Assembly: GCF_000381365.1 (NCBI RefSeq)
Contig: NZ_KB905469.1
Span: 124,001 to 188,000, forward strand
Reading direction: 5' to 3'
Source: Bacteroides salyersiae WAL 10018 = DSM 18765 = JCM 12988
GTDB lineage: Bacteria; Bacteroidota; Bacteroidia; Bacteroidales; Bacteroidaceae
Length of the DNA: 64,000 nucleotides
How positions within the stretch are numbered: the first letter of the stretch is position 1; the number at the start of each line of letters is the position of its first letter. The position numbers and the translations under genes are program-made. The notes below the pieces were generated by a model. That model worked only from the letters and a program-made list of their open reading frames with translations. It had not been told where the DNA came from and made no database searches. This document shows positions 1 to 7,337 of the stretch, in pieces.

Positions 1-468
1 AACAGAAACACGCCGATCGCCTTTTACACGAATGACAATTCCTTCCACCCCTTCGAAAACACCACCAATAATGCGCACACGATCTCCTTTCCGTAAAGAG
101 GTAAGGGCCGGATCAAGATAAACAATCTGTTCTTCGTAGTTTCCCGAAACAGCGATAAAGCTATGCATCTGCGAATCCGGAACGATAAGAGGACGATTCG
201 TCTCACGATCAATGATATAACGCACAGATAAGGAAGAACCAAGAGACTGTTTAACACGATCAATACAAGCAAAAGAACTGTGGACAAACACAAGGTTATG
301 TACTACAGGAACTAACTTTCGTATCTTACGTTCTCCCTGCTTCACGTATTCATAATGCATCGGGATGAAGTTCTCTATACACTCGGCATCAAGCACTTCC
401 TTCAACTGTAGTTCACGACTATAGGTGACACGAAGCGGATACCAACAGATATCTGTGGATTTGTTCAC
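1..468 (-). CDS. upxY: UpxY-family transcription antiterminator (NusG-like), 3' end beyond the left edge
   Basis: Not an ORF-caller hit, but the minus strand is open from 468 to the window edge. The translation begins VNKSTDICWYPLRVTYSREL, continues through IENFIPMHYE and KLVPVVHNLVFV, and has a KOW-like segment near the edge (LRKGDRVRIIGGVFEGVEG). This is the layout of Bacteroides UpxY proteins, NusG paralogues that are the first gene of capsular polysaccharide operons and prevent premature termination in the leader of their own operon. There is no in-frame ATG: two stop codons lie upstream (near 535-540) and GTG at 468 is the best start, so the N-terminus is uncertain. The capsule genes would lie left of position 1. 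The gene sits about 200 bp from the invertible promoter segment at 675-914, which currently points away from it. Family assignment is confident; the start is not. Confidence 0.85.
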   Translation of the reverse strand, partial: MNKSTDICWYPLRVTYSRELQLKEVLDAECIENFIPMHYEYVKQGERKIRKLVPVVHNLVFVHSSFACIDRVKQSLGSSLSVRYIIDRETNRPLIVPDSQMHSFIAVSGNYEEQIVYLDPALTSLRKGDRVRIIGGVFEGVEGIVIRVKGDRRVSV

Positions 469-674
469 AATAGAATATTCTTTAGGGACACCGGGGTAAT
501 GAAGCTCCTTCCGGTCAAGCGTGTATAAAATGGATTATTAATTCTTCAGATACACTAGCCCTCAATAGTTTCCCTATCGCAGGAGACAAAACATAAAGAG
601 GGGAAATATGTGTTATGTACCATTTTCATTTCAAATTAGTACATAAATAACTATAAACAAACTACTTAACACCA

Positions 675-914
675 AAAAGTGTTTCAATGAACGTTCGTTT
701 ATTGGCACACTATTTTAGAAAGACTTTTATCTCCATTCAGGTTAAATTAAAAACGAATTAATTATTTTTTCATATATAATACAATCTGCTATAAATCAAT
801 AAGATATGTTCCGTTTAAAATATGATCAAATTATTTTTATTGAAAAATATTTTGTACATTAAAAAAAAGGACATATTTTTGTGCCAATAAACGAACGTTT
901 ATTGAAACACTTTT
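675..914. repeat. Invertible promoter segment bounded by 34-bp inverted repeats
   Basis: The left repeat is 675-708 and the right repeat 881-914; read as reverse complements they agree at 33 of 34 positions. They enclose 172 bp. The core of the right repeat on the minus strand is AAACGTTCGT, which fits ARACGTWCGT, the core reported for the Mpi serine recombinase inversion sites of B. fragilis capsule promoters; the left copy has G at the first position. The segment lies directly upstream of a upxY gene, as in known phase-variable capsule loci. No recombinase gene is visible in the window, so a distant invertase is inferred. Confidence 0.88.
851..881 (+). promoter_or_regulatory. Promoter inside the invertible segment, pointing right (capsule OFF orientation)
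   Basis: TTTG at 851-854 and TATTTTTG at 874-881 match the Bacteroides -33 and -7 elements (TTTG and TAnnTTTG), separated by 19 bp. The -7 element ends on the first base of the right inverted repeat. In the sequenced orientation transcription goes right, away from upxY (minus strand, 468). I saw no CAAAnnTA, the mirror-image element, pointing left in the segment. Inversion would turn it toward upxY. Confidence 0.75.
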
Positions 915-1263
915 CAAATAAGACGCTAAAATCAAACAGCTCTTAATCAGATATTTAAACCCTCAATTTTATTCTCAGCATATATTAAAAATAGTATTTT
1001 CTAAAATACTATAAATGCCTATATTTTTTTATTCAGAAAGCATAAATAAAACACGTACTTTTCCAACAAAACAAGCTCAACCTTATTTTAAAACTCCTTG
1101 TTTAATTTTAGTTAATAAATCGAACAGGACAAGCCATCTCTTTTACCAACATTCGCTCATACACATGCGCGATATAAATAAACATACCGCAACGCGTCCA
1201 TATTTTACAACAAAACAACGAATGCAAGCCAAAACAGGAGAATATATAAAATAGATTTTATTT

Positions 1264-1271
1264 TACTTTTG
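1264..1271 (+). promoter_or_regulatory. Possible -7 element for the 164-aa gene
   Basis: TACTTTTG at 1264-1271 matches TAnnTTTG and is followed by C, as is common in Bacteroides. There is no clear TTTG about 20 bp upstream, so only the -7 element is supported. It would place transcription start near 1278 and the 12-bp repeat cluster in the untranslated leader. Confidence 0.35.
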
Positions 1272-1297
1272 CAGTTTGGATTTAATGAAAGCACATG

Positions 1298-1377
1298 TTT
1301 CTCTACGAGATTCAATCGATTCCTCGTAGAGAAAGGACCCGTTCCTCGTAGAGAAAAGCAACGATTCTCTATGAGAA
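1298..1377. repeat. Cluster of 12-bp inverted/direct copies of CTCGTAGAGAAA
   Basis: CTCGTAGAGAAA occurs at 1323-1334 and 1345-1356. Its reverse complement TTTCTCTACGAG occurs at 1298-1309, and a degenerate form TTCTCTATGAGAA at 1365-1377. The first pair can form a 12-bp stem with a 13-nt loop. The cluster lies between a possible promoter and the small gene at 1534, so a leader structure or protein-binding site is possible. No family is recognised. Confidence 0.6.
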
Positions 1378-1533
1378 AAATATAGACCTTGTAACCATTT
1401 GATATACAACTTCTTACAGAAGTGCCAAAGAGCTCCAAAAAGTGTTGATTTTTTCTCAACACAATGGCACTGAATTCAACCGTCAAAGACGGCCACGAAG
1501 ATAAAAGAATTGTTACATCAAAATCTAATCAGA

Positions 1534-2028
1534 ATGGTCACTACAACCATCTATGTAAAGCCCTATCTGGCGGCTTACATGTATGTACGCTACCAAAACA
1601 GCGTAGTCACGGAATTCAATGCCATCAGGCTAAAAAGTATCGAAAACCTGTATCACGTAATCAAAAACCTCACAGCTAAACGACCAAGGAATGTGTCGTG
1701 GCGAGAAACCGGAAACCTGACCCTCATAATCCCCGACCCAAGATATGGGAAAGATCCTGAAACATACAATTACCTGGGACACGACAGCATCATTATCATT
1801 GAAGAAGAAATAGAAACAATGCTGAAAACAGAGCTACACAGCATGATGCTGAAAAATAAATTCCGGAACGGCATCATGTATAAAAAATCATTGCTATCAT
1901 TTATGGATAAATATCACATCGACGACAAACACGAAGATGCTCTCATGAAAGCATTTCAGAGATGGAGAAAGAAAATAGAGGAAGAAGGAAAAAAGAGAAT
2001 GAATGAAAATATGGTGACGCAACGGTAA
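1534..2028 (+). CDS. Conserved Bacteroides hypothetical protein, 164 aa
   Basis: The protein begins MVTTTIYVKPYLAAYMYVRY. It is soluble, with no signal peptide or membrane segment, and has a lysine/glutamate-rich helical C-terminus (KAFQRWRKKIEEEGKKR). I recall proteins of this type as recurring Bacteroides hypotheticals, some near capsule loci, but I know no function and assign none. A TTG start at 1510 is possible; ATG at 1534 is preferred because the recognisable family sequence begins there. A perfect hairpin terminator follows within 10 bp. It lies downstream of, and in the same direction as, the currently right-pointing invertible promoter, about 650 bp away, so readthrough expression when the capsule is off is possible but unproven. 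Confidence 0.65.
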   Translation: MVTTTIYVKPYLAAYMYVRYQNSVVTEFNAIRLKSIENLYHVIKNLTAKRPRNVSWRETGNLTLIIPDPRYGKDPETYNYLGHDSIIIIEEEIETMLKTELHSMMLKNKFRNGIMYKKSLLSFMDKYHIDDKHEDALMKAFQRWRKKIEEEGKKRMNENMVTQR

Positions 2029-2035
2029 AGTCAAA

Positions 2036-2074
2036 AGGTGCACATGTCCGTTATGTAAGGAGACATGTGCACCT
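2036..2074 (+). terminator. Hairpin terminator after the 164-aa gene
   Basis: AGGTGCACATGTC (2036-2048) and GACATGTGCACCT (2062-2074) form a perfect 13-bp stem with a 13-nt loop, starting 8 bp after the stop codon. A short T-containing stretch follows. The dyad could act on both strands. Confidence 0.8.
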
Positions 2075-2125
2075 CTTGACAGATTCTTATCTTTTATAAA
2101 ATCAAGGTGAAGAATAGGGTGCTTT

Positions 2126-2229
2126 ATCCACGCAAGTTTGTAGATCAGACGTGTCTTATCGACATAAAAGTATCCATCATTCCTCAAACTCTCAAAATTC
2201 TGTATACCAATCGGATAAAGCTTAGCCAT
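2126..2229 (-). pseudogene. N-terminal fragment of an AAA-ATPase-like / PD-(D/E)XK nuclease family gene
   Basis: Read leftward from ATG at 2229 the frame gives MAKLYPIGIQNFESL and then GYFYVDKTRLIYKLA. This is the characteristic start of the Bacteroidetes AAA-ATPase-like family (Pfam AAA-ATPase_like with a C-terminal DUF1703 nuclease-like region), normally about 500-580 residues. Similarity stops after roughly 33-35 residues, before the Walker A motif, and the frame runs into unrelated sequence including the neighbouring terminator. It is therefore a remnant, not a working gene. Such genes are numerous in Bacteroides and often decay. Confidence 0.75.
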
Positions 2230-2309
2230 AATTCATTCGCAATTAGTTATTCTACAACACATATACAGGATAATTTTCACTTAAGATACCCCTGTGACCA
2301 AATAATGCA

Positions 2310-2861
2310 TTACTTCGACTTCTTTATCACCCGTGCCGGATTCCCCACTGCAACACTGTCAGCCGGTATGTCCTTGGTCACTACACTGCCGGCTCCGATA
2401 ATGCAACGATCCCCAATAGTCACTCCGGGACAGATGACCGCCCCGCCTCCAATCCAGCAATCTTCCCCGATCGTCACCGGATAAGCATATTCTTTCGGTT
2501 CACGCCGCTCCACATAATCCACCGGGTGATGGGGGGTATAGATCTGCACGCAAGGCCCGATCAAAGTATGTGCTCCGATAGTGATATACCCGCCATCCAA
2601 GAATGTACAATTGGCATTAACAAACACATGTTCGCCCAACCGGATACCGTCACCATGATCACAATAGAAAGGAGGACAAATAACGGATGTGGCAGGAATA
2701 CCCGGCACAAGCGACTCAAGCAAAGGCCGGTATTCGCCGTCATAGGTACTCAGCCCACGCATACGGGCCAATAATTTCTTCGCTCTTTCAAAACGTACCT
2801 GCATCTCAGGCACAGACATGTCGGCCAACTGCCCACTGCGCATTTTTTCTACTTCATTCAT
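2310..2861 (-). CDS. Maltose/galactoside O-acetyltransferase-like protein (left-handed beta-helix)
   Basis: A 183-residue cytoplasmic acetyltransferase of the MAT/GAT type, which moves acetyl from acetyl-CoA to a sugar hydroxyl. The N-terminal maltose acetyltransferase segment (MRSGQLADMSVPEM, about residues 8-21) is followed by hexapeptide repeats such as TIGAHTLIGPCVQIYTPHHP (catalytic-type histidines about residues 111-112), VTIGEDCWIGGGAVICPGV and TIGDRCIIGAGSVVTKDIP, ending in the family signature VGNPARVIKK. The length is usual for the family. It starts 9 bp after the yaaA stop on the same strand, so the two are probably co-transcribed. The true acceptor sugar cannot be told from sequence. 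Confidence 0.92.
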   Translation of the reverse strand: MNEVEKMRSGQLADMSVPEMQVRFERAKKLLARMRGLSTYDGEYRPLLESLVPGIPATSVICPPFYCDHGDGIRLGEHVFVNANCTFLDGGYITIGAHTLIGPCVQIYTPHHPVDYVERREPKEYAYPVTIGEDCWIGGGAVICPGVTIGDRCIIGAGSVVTKDIPADSVAVGNPARVIKKSK

Positions 2862-2870
2862 AGGATGATA

Positions 2871-3644
2871 TTATTCCATTACTCCATTAGTGAATATTAA
2901 TTTTCTGTCATCAGACAACCGTTCATTAAATTCAAATCCTTCCCACTGAAAAGATTTCAAATCCTGCGGAGACTCTATCCGGTTCTTCAAAATAAAACGC
3001 GTCATTTCGCCACGTGACATTTTGGTATAGACAACGACAGTAGCAAGTTTACCATTTTTCCATACATGGAATTCCGGGGTGATAACCGTAACCTCCTTTT
3101 CTATACGTTTCCAATCGAACAAACCACGCATTTCATCACTGGCCAGATTGCAAAGAATTCCTCCATGGGCTTTGATCTCCTCTAAAAATTCATCCGTCAG
3201 ACGCGATTGCCAATAAGAAAACATCGTTTGGTCTCCCTGCTCAGGCAGTTTCACATCACCCTCCAGACGATACGGGCGGATGGCATCCAGCGGACGAAGT
3301 AGCCCGTAACAGAATGAAGTCAGCCGCAGATGATCCTGGGCATACCGGAAATCAGCTTCCGAGAAATCTTTAGGATTCAGACGTTTGAACACAATACCGG
3401 CGTAGGCCAGCAACGCCGGAAGTTCACGGGTGTCTTCCGCATGAAAAGCCTGATAACGCTTGTAATTCTCCACGGCAATTTTCGAATTGACCCGCAACAG
3501 CCGTTCCAGTTCTTCCACAGAAAACTGAGACATCCGTAATGCAACTTCCGAAGCCTCCTTCTGAAAACGGGGAAGTGTAATAAAGGGAACCTTTACTTTC
3601 GAAACATCACTCATGGTTTTGGCACAAGATAGAAGTATAAGCAT
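2871..3644 (-). CDS. yaaA: Peroxide stress protein YaaA (DUF328)
   Basis: A 257-residue protein beginning MLILLSCAKTM, the YaaA signature. Other conserved segments are NYKRYQAF, ALLAYAGIVFKRL, FCYGLLRPLDAIRPYRLEG, NLASDEM and VVYTKMSRGEMTRF. Family members lower free iron and limit oxidative DNA damage after peroxide stress; E. coli YaaA binds DNA. It is cytoplasmic with no signal peptide. It is first in a two-gene unit with the acetyltransferase and divergent from the NlpE-like lipoprotein gene. A CAAAGTTA (minus-strand TAACTTTG) at 3691-3698 is a candidate -7 element about 47 bp upstream of the start. Confidence 0.95.
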   Translation of the reverse strand: MLILLSCAKTMSDVSKVKVPFITLPRFQKEASEVALRMSQFSVEELERLLRVNSKIAVENYKRYQAFHAEDTRELPALLAYAGIVFKRLNPKDFSEADFRYAQDHLRLTSFCYGLLRPLDAIRPYRLEGDVKLPEQGDQTMFSYWQSRLTDEFLEEIKAHGGILCNLASDEMRGLFDWKRIEKEVTVITPEFHVWKNGKLATVVVYTKMSRGEMTRFILKNRIESPQDLKSFQWEGFEFNERLSDDRKLIFTNGVME

Positions 3645-3684
3645 GGGAAAATTTACAATTTTACGATTTACTACGAATATTACT

Positions 3685-3719
3685 TTTGAACAAAGTTAAA
3701 CTTTTTAATTGTATCTTTG
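3685..3719 (+). promoter_or_regulatory. Promoter of the NlpE-like lipoprotein gene
   Basis: TATCTTTG at 3712-3719 matches the Bacteroides -7 element exactly. TTTG at 3685-3688 could be the -33 element, although the 23-bp spacing is longer than usual. The ATG at 3749 follows 29 bp after the -7 element. Confidence 0.55.
3691..3698 (-). promoter_or_regulatory. Candidate -7 element for yaaA
   Basis: The minus strand reads TAACTTTG, a full match to TAnnTTTG. No TTG or TTTG is seen at the right distance upstream. It overlaps the region between the -33 and -7 elements of the divergent lipoprotein promoter, so the two promoters may compete. Confidence 0.4.
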
Positions 3720-3748
3720 TTTTTTACTTATACAAAAATAACAATAAC

Positions 3749-4201
3749 ATGAAGAAGAAGCTTTATCTGGCAGCAGCATTTTGCATGATCATTGCAACAG
3801 GATGCACAAACAACAAAAAGTCAGCTAACAGTGACAACGTAGTTGCAGATACCATGCAGGTGGCAGACATGCACAATGCAGAAACCTCACTCGACTATTT
3901 CGGAGAATACAAAGGAACCATCCCGGCCGCAGACTGCCCGGGAATAGAAGTCACCTTAATTTTTAATAAAGACCGTACCTATACACAAAAATACATCTAC
4001 CTTGAACGGAAAGACGGAGAGTTCAATGAAACAGGAACTTTCAAGGTAGAAGGCAATATCCTGACCGCTACTTCCAAAAACGGCGAAAAGTCGTATTATA
4101 AAGTAGAGGAAGGCCGGATAGTGATACTCGATGCCGACAAACAACCCATTACCGGGGCACTTGCCGACATGTACGTATTGAAACAGGAAAAAGTATTCTG
4201 A
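3749..4201 (+). CDS. NlpE-like lipoprotein (copper resistance / envelope stress family)
   Basis: A 150-residue lipoprotein. The signal MKKKLYLAAAFCMIIATGC has a lipobox ending ATGC, with Cys19 as the likely lipidated residue, so it would be anchored in the outer membrane. After a spacer, residues about 50-145 read YFGEYKGTIPAADCPGIEV, the NlpE N-terminal domain start, followed by beta-strand segments (LIFNKDRTYTQKYIYLERK, GTFKVEGNILTATSKNGEK). E. coli NlpE triggers the Cpx response on surface contact; this function is not shown for Bacteroides homologues. An upstream start at 3686 is rejected because it would put a non-signal sequence before the lipoprotein signal. It is monocistronic and converges with the aldo/keto reductase gene. 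Confidence 0.88.
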   Translation: MKKKLYLAAAFCMIIATGCTNNKKSANSDNVVADTMQVADMHNAETSLDYFGEYKGTIPAADCPGIEVTLIFNKDRTYTQKYIYLERKDGEFNETGTFKVEGNILTATSKNGEKSYYKVEEGRIVILDADKQPITGALADMYVLKQEKVF

Positions 4202-4250
4202 CATCCAGACTACGCCACCTGATGTGTGCCCGCCAACTTTCCCGGATTTA

Positions 4251-5645
4251 TTACAATGTACCTTGCTTCAATTGCTCTGCAAACCGGTCGATACGATGTA
4301 ATACTTCGGGAATCTTTATATTTTGCGGGCAATGATGCACACACTGGTTGCATCCGATGCAATGGTTCGCCTGACGCAAACGCGGCACACTGCGGTCATA
4401 ACCTACCAAAAAAGCACGACGGGCCTTACGATAATTCTCGTCCTGACTGCTTTTGGGCAGATTTCCCTCATTCACACATTTATTATAATGTATCAGGATA
4501 GAAGGAATATCGATACCGTAAGGACAAGGCATGCAATACTGGCAATCGTTGCAAGGCACCGTGGGATATTTAAGCATCAATTGTGCCGTCTCTTCCAGAA
4601 ATTCCTTATCCTCATCGGCCAATGGAACTAATGGTGAGTAAGTGCGTAAATTGTCCTGCAAATGTTCCATATAAGTCATACCGCTCAACACCGTAAGCAC
4701 ATGTTCCGGTGATCCGGCAAAACGGAAGGCCCATGAAGCGACACTGTCCTCCGGACGTCGCTGCTTCAGACGGGAAACAATATGATTGGGAACATTCGAA
4801 AGCCGACCGCCCAATAAAGGTTCCATAATAATGGCCGGAATATTGCGTTTGACCAACTCTCCATACAGATATTCGGCATCTGTATTACGGGAATTTACCT
4901 CCTTGGCATGTTTCCAATCGACATAATTGAGTTGGATTTGCACAAAGTCCCATTTTATTTCATCGTGCCGGGAAAGCAGATAGTCAAAGACTTCGATATC
5001 TCCATGATAAGAAAAACCGAGATTACGGATGCGCCCCGCCGCACGTTCGCTGACCAGAAAATCGAGTATGCCATTGTCCAGATAGCGTCCTTTCATGGCT
5101 TCCATTCCGCCCATACCGATGCCATGAAGCAACATATAATCAAGATAATCTACTTGTAACTCTTTCAGAGAATTATGATACATGGCTATAGAAGCTTCCC
5201 TGCCCCATGTATCCGGTGAGAAATTCGACAATTTAGTGGCTATGAAATATTTATCGCGCGGATAGCGGCTGAGGGCAATACCCGTGGCATGTTCCGAACG
5301 TCCCTTGCAATAGGCGGGTGACGTATCAAAATAATTCACTCCATGCGCCAAAGCATAATCGACCAGTTCATTCACCATATCCTGATCTATCTCATCTTGG
5401 CCGCCTTTGACCACCGTCGGCCAACGCATACAGCCATACCCCAATATGGATACCTTATCTCCCGTAGAAGGATTAATGCGATAAGTCATCTCACCGGCAG
5501 GAGTATTTCCAGAACCACCCGCCACCGTTACCGAACCGTCCTTCAGGCTACAACCATACAAGGCGGCTGTAGTAGTTGCAGTGCCTACTCCCAGCACTTT
5601 CAGAAATTCACGACGATCGATCTCTCTCCTATTCTTCTTAGCCAT
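4251..5645 (-). CDS. Tat-exported aldo/keto reductase with C-terminal 4Fe-4S ferredoxin domain
   Basis: A 464-residue protein. The N-terminus contains a twin-arginine motif, RREFLKV (Arg11-Arg12), then an Ala/Thr-rich segment ending LYGC, so it may be a Tat lipoprotein with Cys32. Residues about 55-350 form the aldo/keto reductase barrel: VNYFDTSPAYCKG supplies the catalytic Asp and Tyr, FIATKLSNF the Lys and DYMLLHGIG the His. The C-terminus has two Cys clusters, CNDCQYCMPCP and CIGCNQCVHHCP, which would bind iron-sulfur centres. Such fusions probably pass electrons between the barrel and an external donor; the substrate is unknown. It starts 27 bp after the polyferredoxin gene and is likely in one operon with it, making the membrane polyferredoxin a plausible electron partner. 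Confidence 0.9.
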   Translation of the reverse strand: MAKKNRREIDRREFLKVLGVGTATTTAALYGCSLKDGSVTVAGGSGNTPAGEMTYRINPSTGDKVSILGYGCMRWPTVVKGGQDEIDQDMVNELVDYALAHGVNYFDTSPAYCKGRSEHATGIALSRYPRDKYFIATKLSNFSPDTWGREASIAMYHNSLKELQVDYLDYMLLHGIGMGGMEAMKGRYLDNGILDFLVSERAAGRIRNLGFSYHGDIEVFDYLLSRHDEIKWDFVQIQLNYVDWKHAKEVNSRNTDAEYLYGELVKRNIPAIIMEPLLGGRLSNVPNHIVSRLKQRRPEDSVASWAFRFAGSPEHVLTVLSGMTYMEHLQDNLRTYSPLVPLADEDKEFLEETAQLMLKYPTVPCNDCQYCMPCPYGIDIPSILIHYNKCVNEGNLPKSSQDENYRKARRAFLVGYDRSVPRLRQANHCIGCNQCVHHCPQNIKIPEVLHRIDRFAEQLKQGTL

Positions 5646-5672
5646 ATTTATTTCCTCCCTTTTTTCCTTTTC

Positions 5673-7178
5673 TTAAATGATTTTATGCGCCAGATGTCCC
5701 TCTACATAAATAGCACTGAACGGACGTGCCGGACAAAGATTCTCGCATGCACCGCACCCGATACAGCGTTCCGTGTTGACTACGGGGATTTTAAGCGAAT
5801 CGGGAGAATCCGGTTCGGAAGCCACCATCTGGATAGCGCCCGTCGGGCAATGTCGGGCGCAGTTTCCACACTCTACCCCATCCGTCAACGGAACACAATT
5901 CTCCTTTATCCAAACGGCATGCCCTATCTGGATAGCCGACTTGTCTGCCGGAGTAATCGGAGAAATCGCACCGGCGGGACAAACCTCGGCGCATTTGGTA
6001 CATTCCGGCCGGCAATACCCACGCTCGTAGGACATCTCCGGCTGCATCAGTTTCATCAAACCGGTAGCAGGGCGAAGCACCTCGTTCGGACATACCGATA
6101 CGCACAGCTGGCAAGCGGTGCAATGTTGCGCAAAATGACGGGCACTCAATGAACCGGGAGGAGTAAGCGGAGTCGCCCGGTCCGGTATCTTTTTATCTTC
6201 GATCACCGCCAAACCGCCATCTACTTTCTTCTCCTGTGCCTTCATTGCCGCAGTAGCAGCCAATACAGCAGTAGCCGTAAAGAAGCTACGCCGCGCCCTA
6301 TCTATCTGTTCACCTGTCACCCTATCGTCCGTCTTTTTTACTCTCTCACCGGACGGATGTATGTACCTGATCGCGCCTTTGTGACATTTCCCGATACAAT
6401 CCATACATGCCACACAGCGGCTATAATCTATTTGGTGTTCTTTAACATCGATGCATGAAGCCTTGCAATTGCGGGCACAGAGATTACAATTCACACATTT
6501 CGATGAATCGATCACCGGTTTCAGCCAAGAGTATCTTGCTATAAATCCTAAAACAGTCCCCACCGGACAAATCGTATTGCAATAGGTCCGTCCGGCACGC
6601 CAAGCTAAAACTGCAATCACTACAAAGGATACGATGGCAACCATGAATGTCGGCAAACTCTTCACCCATACATTCACGGAATAAAAAGCATAGCTGTCGG
6701 CACGTTCGGCCAATAATGCCAACAAATTATTCCCCCACATATAAACAGGTTGAAAAAGATTGGATGCAATGCGTCCGTACGAGCTATAAGGTGCCAATAA
6801 AGCGACCAATGACCCGACACCGGCGATTAATGCCACTACAAAAATTCCGAGTACCCCATAGCGTAGCCAACTTACTGCTTTAGAATAACGAAAACGGTTC
6901 TTCTTCCGCTTTCCAGCCATCCATGATATAATATCCTGAAACACACCGAGCGGACAGACTACCGAACAATAAATGCGTCCGAAAATAAACGTCAGGAGGA
7001 CAAGCAACACAACGACCCCCAAATTCAATGCCAACAACGCCGGCAAAAACTGTATCTTTGCCATCCAGCCGAACCACGTGTGGACCGTTCCGGTGAAATC
7101 CAGAAACAACAAAGTAATCAACACAAAAAATAAGACAGCGAATGAGACTCTAATTTTTCGTAACATGGGCAATTTCAT
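5673..7178 (-). CDS. Membrane-bound polyferredoxin (NapH/YccM-like, 4Fe-4S)
   Basis: A 501-residue protein. The first half has about five membrane helices with two CxxxCP motifs of the NapH/NosR/YccM type (CSVVCPLG and CNTICPVG). Cys clusters follow: CVNCNLCARNC and CVACMDCIGKC about residues 225-265, then a Tat-like segment (RARRSFFTATAVLAA) and a NapG/MauM-like half with CTACQLCVSVCP, CTKCAEVCP, CGNCARHCP and CIGCGACENLCP. That is enough cysteines for about six 4Fe-4S clusters, and the protein looks like a fusion of NapH-like and NapG-like parts. It would carry electrons from the quinone pool or membrane to a periplasmic partner, probably the reductase encoded next. A candidate -7 element lies at 7201-7208. 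No nitrate reductase genes are nearby, so a role in nitrate reduction is not supported. Confidence 0.88.
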   Translation of the reverse strand: MKLPMLRKIRVSFAVLFFVLITLLFLDFTGTVHTWFGWMAKIQFLPALLALNLGVVVLLVLLTFIFGRIYCSVVCPLGVFQDIISWMAGKRKKNRFRYSKAVSWLRYGVLGIFVVALIAGVGSLVALLAPYSSYGRIASNLFQPVYMWGNNLLALLAERADSYAFYSVNVWVKSLPTFMVAIVSFVVIAVLAWRAGRTYCNTICPVGTVLGFIARYSWLKPVIDSSKCVNCNLCARNCKASCIDVKEHQIDYSRCVACMDCIGKCHKGAIRYIHPSGERVKKTDDRVTGEQIDRARRSFFTATAVLAATAAMKAQEKKVDGGLAVIEDKKIPDRATPLTPPGSLSARHFAQHCTACQLCVSVCPNEVLRPATGLMKLMQPEMSYERGYCRPECTKCAEVCPAGAISPITPADKSAIQIGHAVWIKENCVPLTDGVECGNCARHCPTGAIQMVASEPDSPDSLKIPVVNTERCIGCGACENLCPARPFSAIYVEGHLAHKII

Positions 7179-7200
7179 TTAAAAAGCAACTAATCCGGTA

Positions 7201-7208
7201 CAAAAATA
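7201..7208 (-). promoter_or_regulatory. Candidate -7 element for the polyferredoxin-reductase operon
   Basis: CAAAAATA on the plus strand is TATTTTTG on the minus strand, a match to TAnnTTTG, 22 bp upstream of the start at 7178. No clear -33 element was found. Confidence 0.45.
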
Positions 7209-7287
7209 CACATGTTTATCCAGTTGATTACTATATAAATTACAGATATTAATACCAATATTACCGATTTCACTCGATTCCAATAAA

Positions 7288-7316
7288 AAAAGGATACCTG
7301 ATAACGGTATCCTTTT
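7288..7316 (-). terminator. Intrinsic terminator at the end of the PUL
   Basis: AAAAGGATACC (7288-7298) and GGTATCCTTTT (7306-7316) form an 11-bp stem with a 7-nt loop. On the minus strand the hairpin is followed by a run of T. It lies 21 bp after the stop of the last PUL gene (7338), so it marks the end of the long minus-strand gene array. Confidence 0.88.
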
Positions 7317-7337
7317 CCTCTCTCCCACACAAATCCA

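Larger units (their letters stand above)
469..1533. other. AT-rich intergenic region between upxY and the 164-aa gene
   Basis: I see no convincing gene here. It holds the upxY leader (469-674), the invertible promoter segment (675-914), an AT-rich stretch, a cluster of 12-bp inverted and direct copies (1298-1377) and a possible promoter before the small gene at 1534. Short open frames at 1015-1254 (+) and 1205-1486 (-) have low-complexity compositions and no recognisable motif. Confidence 0.7.

Noticed and set aside
24..293. Open frame of 89 aa on the minus strand
   Set aside because: It is an out-of-frame shadow of upxY, whose own frame runs unbroken through it with clear family motifs.
1015..1254. 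Open frame of 79 aa on the plus strand downstream of the invertible promoter
   Set aside because: Composition is low-complexity, there is no motif, no start signal and no family resemblance; left out as a gene.
1298..1377. Possible small CRISPR array
   Set aside because: The copies are 12 bp, alternate in orientation and have uneven 10- to 13-bp gaps; no cas genes are nearby.
1205..1486. Open frame of 93 aa on the minus strand
   Set aside because: It runs through the 12-bp repeat cluster, and its sequence shows the repeats translated; no family signature.
5673..7178. Nitrate reductase (nap) locus
   Set aside because: Although NapH/NapG-like, no napA, napB or napD is present, and the neighbour is an aldo/keto reductase.
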